A model generated the notes under the pieces. The model was not told the origin of the DNA. It ran no database searches and saw only the letters and a list, made by a program, of their open reading frames with translations. Positions 37,984 to 45,166 of a stretch of 64,000 nucleotides of DNA are shown in pieces. Origin of the DNA: Pelorhabdus rhamnosifermentans (GTDB lineage: Bacteria; Bacillota; Negativicutes; UMGS1260); the NCBI RefSeq assembly GCF_018835585.1, contig NZ_JAHGVE010000014.1:62001-126000 (forward strand), given 5' to 3'. Each line of letters starts with the position of its first letter. Within the stretch, counting starts at the first letter, position 1. A program made the translations under genes and the position numbers.

Positions 37984-39171
37984 ATGGCTGAATTAAATAA
38001 TAAAACACTTATTTGGAAATTGAGTGTTGCAGGATTTATTTCCGCAGCAGATAACTGGGTTATTTCCCCCATCTTACCAGCGATCGCATCCGAATTCGAT
38101 ATCTCAATCACTCAGGCTGGAGCAATATTGACTGCCTATCTGATACCTTACGGAATCATGCAGCCTGTCTACGGCTTTCTCAGTGATTGCTTTGGAAAAG
38201 CAAAACTACTACAATGGATTGTCGCAGGGCTTTCCTTAGGCACAATAGGCTGTTTTTCGGCAAACTCTTTATGGATATTATGCTTTTGGCGGTCAGTTAC
38301 AGGCTTTTTTGCTGCTGGAATCATTGCTGTTTCACTGGCATTAATTGGCGATACCGTTCCAATTTCAGAACGGCAAAAGTATGTGGGAATATTTATTGGA
38401 ATTGTTTTTCTCGGTCAAGGTTTAAGTGCAGGACTAGGTGGAGCGTTTGCTAAGTATATTAGCTGGCGAACATCCTTTGCCTTTTTTGCCATAGCAGCTG
38501 CTTGTACAGTATTTCTTTTGAAAAAACTACCTCCAGGTATGTCTATTCACACAAGTCATAAGTTTTTTTCGGAAATTAACCGAGTAACACGCTCTCCAAA
38601 GGGAAAAGTTATCTTCCCCTTGGCTTTTGGGGCCGGATTTTTATTACTTGGACTATATAGTTATTTAGGAGCATTCTTGCATGAAATGGTTGAACTAAAT
38701 TATCTACAAGTTGGCATCGTCATCATGTTCTTTGGGTTCTCCTGCTTTTTAGCTGGTGGGCAGGTCGGAAAACTGGAACAACGGATTGGACAAAAAGAGA
38801 CCGTTATTATGGGTGGTTATCTAGCCTTATTTGCAACTGTTCTTTTAATAATGTTCCCCTCTTGGGAAGCCGGATGCTTAGCAACCATTAGTTTGGGCTT
38901 TGGCTATATTTTCATTCAATCTACCTTAGCAACAATCGCTTTTGATGTGTCAAGTAACAGCAAGGGACTTCCATCGGCATTAATTGGCTTAGGTCTCTTT
39001 GGTGGCGGCGGATTAGGAACGCTGTTCAACAGTTGGTTGCTTTCGATAAGTAGCTATTCGATTTTATGGCTGACTTTGGGAATTGGAATTTTTATTTTTA
39101 TTCTTGTTGCAGCCAAATTCCTGTTAAACAAAGCCGGACAGAACTGTTCAATGGTCGATAACAAACATTAA
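37984..39171 (+). CDS. MFS transporter
   Basis: The 395-residue protein has twelve hydrophobic helices. DNWVISPILPAIASEFDIS is the helix 1 region, and YGFLSDCFGKAKLLQW is the loop 2-3 MFS signature (GxLxDrxGrkkxl). A drug:proton antiporter (DHA1-like) layout is likely. The substrate is unknown. Its divergent arrangement with the MocR regulator at 36480 suggests that its expression responds to an amino-compound sensed by that protein. AAAGGGATGAGG precedes the ATG. Confidence 0.85.
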   Translation: MAELNNKTLIWKLSVAGFISAADNWVISPILPAIASEFDISITQAGAILTAYLIPYGIMQPVYGFLSDCFGKAKLLQWIVAGLSLGTIGCFSANSLWILCFWRSVTGFFAAGIIAVSLALIGDTVPISERQKYVGIFIGIVFLGQGLSAGLGGAFAKYISWRTSFAFFAIAAACTVFLLKKLPPGMSIHTSHKFFSEINRVTRSPKGKVIFPLAFGAGFLLLGLYSYLGAFLHEMVELNYLQVGIVIMFFGFSCFLAGGQVGKLEQRIGQKETVIMGGYLALFATVLLIMFPSWEAGCLATISLGFGYIFIQSTLATIAFDVSSNSKGLPSALIGLGLFGGGGLGTLFNSWLLSISSYSILWLTLGIGIFIFILVAAKFLLNKAGQNCSMVDNKH

Positions 39172-39197
39172 AAAGTTCTTTTTGTTTGGCAAATATA

Positions 39198-39350
39198 AAA
39201 GGCCACTCATCTGAGCAGCCCGGATTCCTTTAGTGCAGGGAAGGTTGAACAATCACCGCCGCTTTCACGGCACATTCACATCTTGTTCAACAACCTTTCC
39301 CTGTTTATGTATGCAGTGCCACAAGCCCACCGCCTTCTAGTATCATATGC
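39198..39350 (-). ncRNA. Candidate small RNA B, homologous to the element at 36020-36185
   Basis: Same layout as RNA A: ATTGCATATGATA, an outer stem CAGGGAAAGG/CCTTCCCTG with one bulged A, an inner stem TTGAACAA/TTGTTCAA, a GCCG-TGAAAG-CGGC hairpin and a 3' terminator GGCTGCTCA-GA-TGAGTGGCC followed by TTTTATATTT (39201-39220). The inner stem differs from copy A by a paired change (G-C to A-T). It fills most of the 280-base gap after the MFS gene, on the opposite strand. Confidence 0.65.
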
Positions 39351-39454
39351 AATCGTTTAATCGTTAATGACAATCTTCCATATTATCAGATTCATGCTTC
39401 CCACCGCTCATGATCGTGCTGTTGTATCTCTGCAGCGCTTGATAAACGTCCCGT

Positions 39455-39583
39455 CTATTTTTCTATCTCTGACGCATTTACTTTTTCCAAATCATCAAGA
39501 ATAGTTGATATGTCCGCCAACAATTTTTCCAATTCTTCCTCACTTAATATATTACTATCCGTACTATCCGATGTACTGTCCAT
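39455..39583 (-). CDS. Acidic small protein, 42 residues
   Basis: GGGAGG lies about 8 bases before the ATG. The frame begins MDSTSDSTDSNILSEEELEK and ends DDLEKVNASEIEK; the second half is a likely amphipathic helix. Family unknown. A TTGTAA direct repeat and TATAAT at 39672-39706 supply a promoter about 90 bases upstream. Confidence 0.6.
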   Translation of the reverse strand: MDSTSDSTDSNILSEEELEKLLADISTILDDLEKVNASEIEK

Positions 39584-39671
39584 CACGAATACCTCCCAGC
39601 CAAATTTTAATCATATTATTTACCGTCATTATTTCTAGTAATCCTTGATGACATTTTCACTATCAGTGACA

Positions 39672-39706
39672 ATTATAGCAATTAAATATTACAAATTAGT
39701 TACAAA
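39672..39706 (-). promoter_or_regulatory. Promoter with 11-bp-pitch direct repeat (degenerate PHO-box-like)
   Basis: On the minus strand TTTGTAACTAA-TTTGTAAT is followed by a 10-base gap (ATTTAATTGC) and TATAAT. It is nearly identical to the site at 51038-51071, with C changed to A in both repeats. The remaining part of the 300-base gap 39584-39900 shows nothing else. Confidence 0.6.
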
Positions 39707-39900
39707 AGCAAAAAAAACGCCTACCCAGTCTGGATATGCACATAATTACTAGATTACCAAATTTTATATAGTGTTGGAAGTTACAGCGCGAAGCAGCACA
39801 GAGCCTATAAGCCAGAAATACTTGTCACCCATAACTAACTATTATCATATTATGTATGGAGAAACTACTTCTCTATTAGATTAGGAGGTGAAACATTAAC

Positions 39901-40185
39901 ATGGCTTCTCATGATTGGGAGGGCCCGGAAATAGAGGACTGGGACGATGATCCGGAATATCGGGAAGACGAAGGGCAAAACGAGCGACAATTTTTCTTCG
40001 GATCCTGTTTCCCGAGGCAATCCTGTTTCCCGAGGCAATTCTGTTTCCCTAGGCAATTCTGTTTCCCTAGGCAATTTTGTTTCCCTAGGCAATTTTGTTT
40101 CCCTAGGCAATTTTGTTTTCCTCGACAGTCTTGCTTCCCTCGACAATCTTGCTTCCCTCGGCAATCTTGTTTTCCCCGCCATTAA
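39901..40185 (+). CDS. Protein with ten (S/F)CFPRQ hexapeptide repeats
   Basis: AGGAGGTG lies 11 bases before the ATG. The 94-residue product has a very acidic start (MASHDWEGPEIEDWDDDPEY), then ten perfect-register hexapeptides (S/F)CFPRQ, ending CFPRH. The repeats carry ten Cys, ten Arg and ten Pro, so the protein is two-faced: acidic head, cationic Cys-rich tail. Such Cys-rich repeats would suit a cross-linked layer such as a spore coat, but that is a guess. A terminator (40215-40240) follows 30 bases after the stop. Confidence 0.65.
   Translation: MASHDWEGPEIEDWDDDPEYREDEGQNERQFFFGSCFPRQSCFPRQFCFPRQFCFPRQFCFPRQFCFPRQFCFPRQSCFPRQSCFPRQSCFPRH
40003..40182. repeat. Ten tandem 18-bp repeats
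   Basis: The unit is TCCTGTTTCCCGAGGCAA and variants (TTCTGTTTCCCTAGGCAA, TTTTGTTTCCCTAGGCAA, TCTTGCTTCCCTCGACAA). Because 18 is divisible by three, several frames stay open through the array on both strands. Variants cluster as neighbours, as expected from recent unit duplication. Confidence 0.95.
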
Positions 40186-40339
40186 ACATCCCTGCGTTAA
40201 CTTCCGCTTCCTTAGCCAGGGCCCTCAATAGGGTCCTGGCCTTTTCTATACAACACTCGGTGTACTTCACGAACTCAGGTATTGTACACAGTGCTTTCAG
40301 GCAATCATCATTGACAATTTGAATATCTATGGTTTTCAC
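40103..40339 (-). CDS. Possible 78-residue protein reading into the repeat array from the other side
   Basis: A GTG with GGAGG 11 bases upstream opens MKTIDIQIVNDDCLKALCTI and continues through CCIEKARTLLRALAKEAEV, a convincing helical protein of about 55 residues, before entering the 18-bp array, where it reads as Lys-Ile-Xaa-Glu-Gly-Ser repeats and stops. It overlaps the 3' part of the hexapeptide gene on the opposite strand and contains that gene's terminator. Either gene, or both, may be real. Confidence 0.4.
   Translation of the reverse strand: MKTIDIQIVNDDCLKALCTIPEFVKYTECCIEKARTLLRALAKEAEVNAGMFNGGENKIAEGSKIVEGSKTVEENKIA
40215..40240 (+). terminator. Terminator of the hexapeptide-repeat gene
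   Basis: GCCAGGGCCCT-CAAT-AGGGTCCTGGC, followed by CTTTTCT. A near twin with the same tail (CTGGCTTTTCTATG) is at 46098-46118. Confidence 0.75.
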
Positions 40340-40366
40340 TCACGTTCTCGCCTCCATTACAATAAG

Positions 40367-40421
40367 AAAAATTTTAACCTCTATCCCAACTGAACTGCCC
40401 AGGATAGAGGTTAAAATTTTT
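40367..40421. terminator. Bidirectional hairpin of the CTATCC...GATAG family
   Basis: AAAATTTTAACCTCTATCC pairs with GGATAGAGGTTAAAATTTT around a 15-base loop; it lies between bioY and the 40103-40339 frame and can end bioY transcription. Confidence 0.8.
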
Positions 40422-40502
40422 ACGCTCAATCGTTCTGCTATTTTTAAAGATTGTTTGGTTATTACTTTATTGGCTCCTTCTTGCTTTTTAACATAATTCA
40501 TC

Positions 40503-41045
40503 TTACCTAGCCTGATGTAATCGTTTATTAATAGCAACCCCAATTACCGAAGCTATAAAAACCTTGCACAAATCTCCTGGTATAAATGGCAGAACACCCG
40601 CTATCAGTGCTTTTTGCAAATCAATGCCTGTAGTAAAGCTCAACCACAGCACACCCATTATATAAACTACTACAATACCGCCGATAATATTACCCAAAGC
40701 CAGACGCCATATATTATTACCGGATCCCTTTATTAAACCAATAACAATCACGCCTGCTAAAAAGCCTATTAAATAGCCACCTCTAGGGCCAACAATAACC
40801 CCAATTCCCCCATTCCCCCCCGAAATAACCGGTACTCCGGCTGCTCCAACGAACAGGAACGTCAACACACTATAAGCTGCTTGTCGTACTGTTAAAATAC
40901 TGCCCGCCAGCATAATAGCCAAAGACTGCCCACTAATAGGCACAGGACTTATGGGCAGCGGTATCGAAATCAGCCCCAATACTGCTGTCAGAGCCGCGAA
41001 AAGTCCTGCATAAATAATATCATTCAACTTATTTCTTCGAGACAT
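40503..41045 (-). CDS. bioY: Biotin transporter BioY (ECF S-component)
   Basis: BioY binds biotin in the membrane and works with a shared ECF energy module. The 180-residue protein has six hydrophobic helices, with the family motifs PISPVPISGQSLAIMLAG and GPRGGYLIGFLAGVI, and FIPGDLCKVFIASVIG near the end. The ATG at 41045 follows GAGGAGGG. No ecfA/T genes are near. The promoter region at 41100-41151 has a GTTAAC box, which fits biotin control together with the bioB pair. Confidence 0.93.
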   Translation of the reverse strand: MSRRNKLNDIIYAGLFAALTAVLGLISIPLPISPVPISGQSLAIMLAGSILTVRQAAYSVLTFLFVGAAGVPVISGGNGGIGVIVGPRGGYLIGFLAGVIVIGLIKGSGNNIWRLALGNIIGGIVVVYIMGVLWLSFTTGIDLQKALIAGVLPFIPGDLCKVFIASVIGVAINKRLHQAR

Positions 41046-41099
41046 ATTACCCTCCTCACAAAAACGTTTACCTGAAGTTCCCCTTAACAACTACTGGCA

Positions 41100-41151
41100 A
41101 GTATAAATCAATGTTTAAGTATTGTCAATCATTAATAGTTTCATAGTTAAC
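41100..41151 (-). promoter_or_regulatory. bioY promoter with BirA-like half site
   Basis: On the minus strand TTGACA (complement of 41123-41128), a 17-base spacer and TATACT (complement of 41100-41105) form a near-ideal promoter. TTGTTAAC lies just upstream (GTTAAC at 41146-41151), and ATTGACAA over the -35 resembles a weak second half site 15-16 bases away. Confidence 0.75.
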
Positions 41152-41232
41152 AATGAAATAATAATGCATGATAGATTACTGGATACAAAAAAAAGCACCC
41201 AAAAAGGCACTATTAAATCCCGTAAATATTTT

Positions 41233-41604
41233 TCAATGGTTTTTCTTATCCTCAATAAATTCAAGGAACTTCTCCAATTGCTCAGGAGTCACATCGGGAT
41301 CATTATTATTAACTACTTGATAGCACATTATTCCTCTCTTATCATCTGATTCAGATAACAATTCCCGTACTTTGGTCGGAAGAGTATCTTCAGCAACATA
41401 ACGAATATTATCGTTTGTAAAATAATCGCCCCTAAGATCAAAATATTGGCATAAAAGTACCATGTCATTATGACTTAAATTTCTTTGACCATTTGCATGC
41501 AATTCCATAGCAAACGGGCTTATTTTTGTTGCTTTGCACACATCATCCAAGGTTACAGAAAAAACACGACATGCGTGTTCTAATTTTTCCTGAAATGTCG
41601 CCAT
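41233..41604 (-). CDS. Small XRE-like DNA-binding protein
   Basis: The product is 123 residues from the ATG at 41604 (GGGGGG about 7 bases upstream). Residues 15-70 resemble a Cro/C1 helix-turn-helix: VTLDDVCKATKISPFAMELH then NLSHNDMVLLCQYFDL. The C-terminus is acidic (TPEQLEKFLEFIEDKK). Target unknown; it is a lone gene in the accessory region, upstream (on the minus strand) of bioY's divergent-side promoter. Confidence 0.65.
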   Translation of the reverse strand: MATFQEKLEHACRVFSVTLDDVCKATKISPFAMELHANGQRNLSHNDMVLLCQYFDLRGDYFTNDNIRYVAEDTLPTKVRELLSESDDKRGIMCYQVVNNNDPDVTPEQLEKFLEFIEDKKNH

Positions 41605-41747
41605 TGTTGTATCCCCCCTCATTGCTCTGCAAATAATAATATATTCAATTGGCAGTTGTTTTTACAATTTTCGATAAATGAGGATAGTTTCCTGCTCCAT
41701 TTTAATAAACAGGACTTTTTATCCAAATGATAAGCGAACATGAAAAA

Positions 41748-41761
41748 AAGCCTTCCGGCTT
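41748..41761 (-). terminator. Short terminator
   Basis: AAGCCGGAAGGCTT followed by TTTTTTC on the minus strand, directly after the gene at 41771-42097. Confidence 0.7.
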
Positions 41762-41770
41762 AAGATTGAC

Positions 41771-42097
41771 TTAAAACTTCTCAATTTCTCTTGATGGACT
41801 TTTTAAAATATTACCGTACAGCTCGGAATCTTCCTCCATTTGCTTTAACATGTTGTTAATTTTTTGCTGAGCTAATACAATATCTTCACTCTTGCTAGAA
41901 TCCAAGCAATGACTAAGTTCCGTTAATTCATTTTTAAAACTTATACGCCATTTTTTAAATGTTATTTCAATACTTCTGCTTTTTAAAGCAACTAGAAAAT
42001 CACCTATCGGTCCATGCATCATCCAAGCTATCGATATTGCAACAATAGGCCAAGCAAGTGAATTAATTATATTTGCTATAAAAGTAAGCACATCCAT
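41771..42097 (-). CDS. Small membrane-anchored coiled-coil protein
   Basis: The 108-residue protein has one N-terminal hydrophobic helix (residues about 5-27, NIINSLAWPIVAISIAWMM) and a charged helical remainder (LAQQKINNMLKQMEED). No known domain. It could be a membrane-bound accessory protein. It ends at the hairpin at 41748. Confidence 0.6.
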   Translation of the reverse strand: MDVLTFIANIINSLAWPIVAISIAWMMHGPIGDFLVALKSRSIEITFKKWRISFKNELTELSHCLDSSKSEDIVLAQQKINNMLKQMEEDSELYGNILKSPSREIEKF

Positions 42098-42249
42098 AGC
42101 GCTAATCTCCTTATTGACATTTGCTATTACATACTTATTCTATCAATCCAATTTTTATGTATAAAAAAATCCATAACAAAGTATTAGTGACACAGTACAT
42201 CCTATTAGACAAAAAGAAAAGAACCTCGAAGGCTCTCTCTATTTAAACT

Positions 42250-42348
42250 TTATTTACCACGATGCTCTATTAAAAGTGATATTATTAATAAACAAATGAA
42301 TATCCCCACAATCACACCAACTCCAAAGTAAACCATATGAATAATCAT
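42250..42348 (-). CDS. Single-helix membrane miniprotein, 32 residues
   Basis: GAGGTG lies nine bases before the ATG. The product MIIHMVYFGVGVIVGIFICL then LIISLLIEHRGK is one membrane helix with a short basic tail. Such proteins often bind larger membrane complexes; nothing more can be said. Confidence 0.55.
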   Translation of the reverse strand: MIIHMVYFGVGVIVGIFICLLIISLLIEHRGK

Positions 42349-42405
42349 TTGCCTAATCACCTCATAATCATTTTACAGTATTTGTAAAATTTGTACAATA
42401 AGAAA

Positions 42406-42424
42406 ACCGCTCTAATAGAGCGGT
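42406..42424. terminator. Perfect hairpin, terminator of a possible short transcript
   Basis: ACCGCTCT-AAT-AGAGCGGT; on the minus strand it is followed by TTTTCTTATT. A -10-like TATGTT/TATAAT lies about 70 bases upstream (near 42480-42500). The rest of the gap 42425-42803 shows nothing I can support. Confidence 0.65.
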
Positions 42425-42803
42425 CGTCTAATTGCATATTGCTAATCCCATTCATCGCACCAGGTAAATACGTGATATTACATATTATATAACATAGATG
42501 GAAAAATGACCAATCTCGTAATAAACACCCCAAAGTCCGTAGTCAACAAAATCCTCAAAGTTTCTTCAAGCAACAAAATCAGGATAAACCAAACAACAAT
42601 ACTGGAAACGTAAAATAATTGAAGCCACTGTCTTAATCCCGCTGAGTCAAACCCATTATCGGAATTAAGAATTCACTACACACCACAATCTTTGGTCTAT
42701 AACTTATGGCAGACACCGCTTAATTACCAGCAGTCTCGAGTATCTGCCGTCAGTAAAATTAGGCCATATACCTCGCTTTAGACATAAAGAAATCACACAA
42801 AAA

Positions 42804-42977
42804 TTATGGGTGATTCCTTTTATCTTTCATAAGTCTTTGATATTCGTTAAGAGCGGCATCCAACATCTGACTAGCAGCTATTACTTCTGGATCTGTTAAG
42901 GGTTTGCCCTCAGACAATTGGTTCAACTTTTTTCTTAGATCCTCAATTGTTTCTAATATTGCCTTTAACTCCGACAT
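42804..42977 (-). CDS. Spo0E-family aspartyl-phosphate phosphatase
   Basis: The 57-residue product has the two-helix Spo0E plan: IEDLRKKLNQLSEG in helix 1 and DPEVIAASQMLDAALNEYQR in helix 2, containing the SQxLD signature whose Asp enters the Spo0A phosphate site. The family removes phosphate from Spo0A and delays sporulation. AAAGGAG lies 9-10 bases before the ATG. It supports a spore-forming host. Confidence 0.85.
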   Translation of the reverse strand: MSELKAILETIEDLRKKLNQLSEGKPLTDPEVIAASQMLDAALNEYQRLMKDKRNHP

Positions 42978-43171
42978 ATGTACCAGCTCCTTTCCACAAT
43001 AGCGTGGTTTGTATTAAGAGCTAGTATGTATGGTAGTTACTGGAAAAAAGTTAACGTCCTTATATAACAATATTCATCCATTTTTAATAGCTTGATCAAA
43101 AATAGCGTGGTAACCATCAATTGCATATATCAATAACCACGAGTAAATACTACGGTCCAGGAGGTGATTAT

Positions 43172-43297
43172 ATGGCTAAAAAGACCAATAATGCACAACA
43201 ACAGCAGCAACAAAGAAGTACAAAAGAAAAAGAACAAGATATAAAAAATGCTGCATATATTGCCAGCATAAATCAACCAAATCACCCCAATACCTAA
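43172..43297 (+). CDS. Gln-rich small protein, 41 residues
   Basis: AGGAGGTG lies 5 bases before the ATG. The frame is MAKKTNNAQQQQQQRSTKEK then EQDIKNAAYIASINQPNHPNT. Low-complexity, hydrophilic; family unknown. A hairpin (43313-43344) follows directly. Confidence 0.65.
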   Translation: MAKKTNNAQQQQQQRSTKEKEQDIKNAAYIASINQPNHPNT

Positions 43298-43312
43298 CAT
43301 TCGTAAAATAAA

Positions 43313-43344
43313 TCCCCTATCCCAACATAAGCCGAGATAGGGGA
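43313..43344. terminator. Hairpin of the CTATCC...GATAG family
   Basis: TCCCCTATC pairs with GATAGGGGA around CCAACATAAGCCGA; it terminates the Gln-rich gene. Confidence 0.75.
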
Positions 43345-43346
43345 AA

Positions 43347-43376
43347 GCCCCCAACCGAAAAAAAACGATTGAGGGC
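43347..43376 (-). terminator. Terminator of the gene at 43388
   Basis: GCCCTCAATCG pairs with CGGTTGGGGGC around T8 on the minus strand, 11 bases past the stop codon. Confidence 0.7.
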
Positions 43377-43387
43377 CTTGCGATATT

Positions 43388-43744
43388 TTATTTATTCGCT
43401 GAACCAATTAAGTAACCAATTACACCAGCTGCAATTTCATTTATCGTATTATCATGACGCTGATTTTCTCTTTCTAGACGTTCGTTTTCTTGTCTAATAT
43501 ACCGCTCATGCCTTTCATTTTCTCTGCACTGACGTTCATGCCATTCCCGTACACTTTCGTGATGGTGCCGCCGCATCTCCCACTCGTGTCGCTCATTTTC
43601 TTGCTGCTGTCTATCATCTAATTGTACAATTCGCTGTGAATCATCATTGTGCCATGGTGAGGCTTCTAATACAGTGGCACCAAGACCAATCTGCATCATA
43701 CCTACCATTGAATAAATAATTATCTTTTTCACTACTTTTCTCAT
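43388..43744 (-). CDS. Exported charged coiled-coil protein
   Basis: The 118-residue protein has a signal peptide (MRKVVKKIIIYSMVGMMQIG then LGATVLEA) and a middle made of Glu/Arg/His heptads (ENERHEWEMRRHHHESVREW and following), with only charged and aromatic side chains. The C-terminus AAGVIGYLIGSANK is a glycine-zipper-like helix that could insert in a membrane. Function unknown. A GTG/ATG choice is settled by GGTGG nine bases before the ATG at 43744. Upstream lie a 15-codon leader and a PHO-box-like promoter. Confidence 0.7.
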   Translation of the reverse strand: MRKVVKKIIIYSMVGMMQIGLGATVLEASPWHNDDSQRIVQLDDRQQQENERHEWEMRRHHHESVREWHERQCRENERHERYIRQENERLERENQRHDNTINEIAAGVIGYLIGSANK

Positions 43745-43774
43745 AAAATATTCCACCTTTATAATATTCTAAAT

Positions 43775-43822
43775 TTATTGATCCCTATGTAGTTTTTGGG
43801 AAATTTTATTAATCATTTTCAA
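43775..43822 (-). CDS. Possible 15-codon leader peptide
   Basis: AAGGAGG is 6 bases before a TTG that opens MKMINKISQKLHRDQ and stops 31 bases before the exported coiled-coil gene. A comparably placed short frame with GGAGGGG (MKNIVKKIMYIQQTILF) precedes the barrel gene at 47369. They may couple translation. Confidence 0.4.
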   Translation of the reverse strand: MKMINKISQKLHRDQ

Positions 43823-43841
43823 TTTGTTCCTCCTTATGTAA

Positions 43842-43874
43842 ACAATACCATGGAAATATGACAAAATTATGACT
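43842..43874 (-). promoter_or_regulatory. PHO-box-like promoter
   Basis: On the minus strand AGTCATAATTT-TGTCAT repeats at 11-bp pitch, then a 10-base gap (ATTTCCATGG) and TATTGT. The same arrangement, almost base for base, lies at 48012-48044. Confidence 0.65.
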
Positions 43875-43912
43875 GTATAGTCATTTTCTTCTTAAATCTA
43901 ATGAACATTAAA

Positions 43913-44063
43913 GCCCATCCCCCAGCATCCCGGCGAATAGGCCCTAACATAATACTTCAAGGTTAAATTCATGGCATATCAAACAATCTATTGATTATCA
44001 CCTTCAATAGCCAGAAAAATTAACCCAATAAAGGCCTATACATTTAAATGCCCCCTTGTCACT
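43913..44063 (-). pseudogene. Degenerate copy of the 28-residue membrane protein module
   Basis: The segment matches 44982-45140 over about 150 bases (shared stretches include TAATACTTCAAGGTTAAATT). In this copy the frame corresponding to the small protein at 45042-45128 is broken by a 13-base deletion and one insertion, and ATG-TAT-AGG meets a stop after seven codons. Confidence 0.6.
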
Positions 44064-44178
44064 GAAAAAGAGATTTGTTTTAGTGCGTCCATTTTGCGAA
44101 TTGTTTACAAATTTATTATTGCTTGACATATTACCAGATTGCTTTGTTTGAGTTGTTCCCACCACGTTTATAAATTTT

Positions 44179-44218
44179 TTGTCATAGTTTTGTCATAATG
44201 GACCTCATCAAGTATAAT
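44179..44218 (+). promoter_or_regulatory. Promoter with TTGTCATA direct repeat
   Basis: TTGTCATAGTT-TTGTCATA repeats with 11-base pitch; the second TTGTCA (44190-44195) is a normal -35 with a 17-base spacer to TATAAT (44213-44218). The gene at 44252 follows. Confidence 0.75.
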
Positions 44219-44251
44219 TAGGATTACTTTTAAAATTTGGAGGATCAACTT

Positions 44252-44506
44252 ATGCTATCAAAACCCGAAAGAAATTATTATTTAAATATCATACTGCTAG
44301 TATTGGGAACAATTTGTGTTCTTACAGGAATTGCTTTGGCGATAAAACCACCATCCTTAATGCCATTTTTAATGTCTATACACATCAAGTCTTTGCATGA
44401 ATGGACAAGCTATGCCCTAACCATTTTAGTTATGTTTCATCTCGCATTTCATCTAAACTGGATAAAAGCGATGACGAAAAACAAGATTAACAAAAAAAAT
44501 GCTTAA
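44252..44506 (+). CDS. DUF4405-type membrane protein
   Basis: The 84-residue protein has two membrane helices and the pattern IKSLHEWTSYALTILVMFHLAFHLNW, in which the His residues of both helices could bind haem as in cytochrome b-like DUF4405 proteins. The ATG at 44252 is used because GGAGG lies 8 bases upstream; a TTG five codons earlier is less likely. It is a single gene. Confidence 0.75.
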   Translation: MLSKPERNYYLNIILLVLGTICVLTGIALAIKPPSLMPFLMSIHIKSLHEWTSYALTILVMFHLAFHLNWIKAMTKNKINKKNA

Positions 44507-44628
44507 CTTTTATACTATACATGCCTACCCCACCACCTTTCAGTGAAGCCATTAAATCTAACATTTCAATCTTGCTTCACAATTTAATCTACGATTCAAC
44601 GGCGGTCCACATAGTGTAACAAACAAGC

Positions 44629-44803
44629 AAGCCCATTCCTAGCACAATGCTAAGTATGGGCTTTGCTATTTCGTTCTATTTGGGCCAGCGTTCACAACAG
44701 ACATGTACAAAAATGCTAATTAACAACTAGTTGAGTCGTTATCTCCGCAACAAAAGAACAGGAGTAAAATAATAATGATAATGATAATCCCGCTGCCGCC
44801 AAA
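44629..44803. repeat. Duplicated module, copy 1 (hairpin plus small-gene 3' part)
   Basis: This segment and 48688-48864 share a hairpin (AAGCCCATTCCTAGCAC and the matching right arm), GTTCTATTTGGGC, and the C-terminal coding part of the Gly-rich small protein. The identity is high in the coding part and lower between. Confidence 0.8.
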
Positions 44804-44833
44804 GCCGCGTCCACCAAAACCACCAAATCCCAT
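44720..44833 (-). CDS. Gly-rich small membrane protein, YjcZ-like
   Basis: GGGAGGTG lies 5 bases before the ATG. The 37-residue product is MGFGGFGGRGFGGSG, a stretch of seven Ile and three Leu, then FFCCGDNDSTSC. Gly-rich head plus one membrane helix recalls the YjcZ/YtrI-type sporulation miniproteins, but the match is by look only. Its terminator is the hairpin at 44629-44663. A damaged copy is at 48777-48870. Confidence 0.65.
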   Translation of the reverse strand: MGFGGFGGRGFGGSGIIIIIIILLLFFCCGDNDSTSC

Positions 44834-45041
44834 AACAGCACCTCCCAAATTAATGCAAAGATTTAGATATTATAGTCTATGCCATATGATGCTATAGGTT
44901 CCGCTTGAAAAAATTTTAATCCTATATCCCGACACGCCCCGGCTAATCCTGATCACGATTTAGTATCAAAAAATGTTTAAAAGCCCATTCCTCAGCATCC
45001 CGCCGAAAAATGGGCCTTAACATAATACTTCAAGGTTAAAT

Positions 45042-45128
45042 TCATGGCATATCAAGCAATCTATTTATCATTACTTCAATAGCAATAAAACATAATCCAA
45101 TAAAGACATACACTAAATGTAGAAACAT
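45042..45128 (-). CDS. Membrane miniprotein, 28 residues
   Basis: AAGGGGG lies 8 bases before the ATG. The product MFLHLVYVFIGLCFIAIEVM then INRLLDMP is one membrane helix with a single Glu. A related but broken copy is at 43969-44043. Four 11-bp direct repeats lie before its promoter (45167-45219). Confidence 0.55.
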   Translation of the reverse strand: MFLHLVYVFIGLCFIAIEVMINRLLDMP

Positions 45129-45166
45129 TTAAATGCCCCCTTATTACTGTATAATTACCTAGTTGT

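Noticed and set aside
40003-40182. CRISPR-like repeat array
   Set aside because: Units are contiguous 18-mers without spacers and lie inside a reading frame.
39865-40182. Minus-strand 105-codon frame with LPRET-type repeats
   Set aside because: No ribosome site or credible start; open only because the repeat unit is a multiple of three.
43130-43354. Minus-strand 74-codon hydrophobic frame
   Set aside because: It is antisense to the Gln-rich small gene with its strong ribosome site and crosses that gene's terminator.
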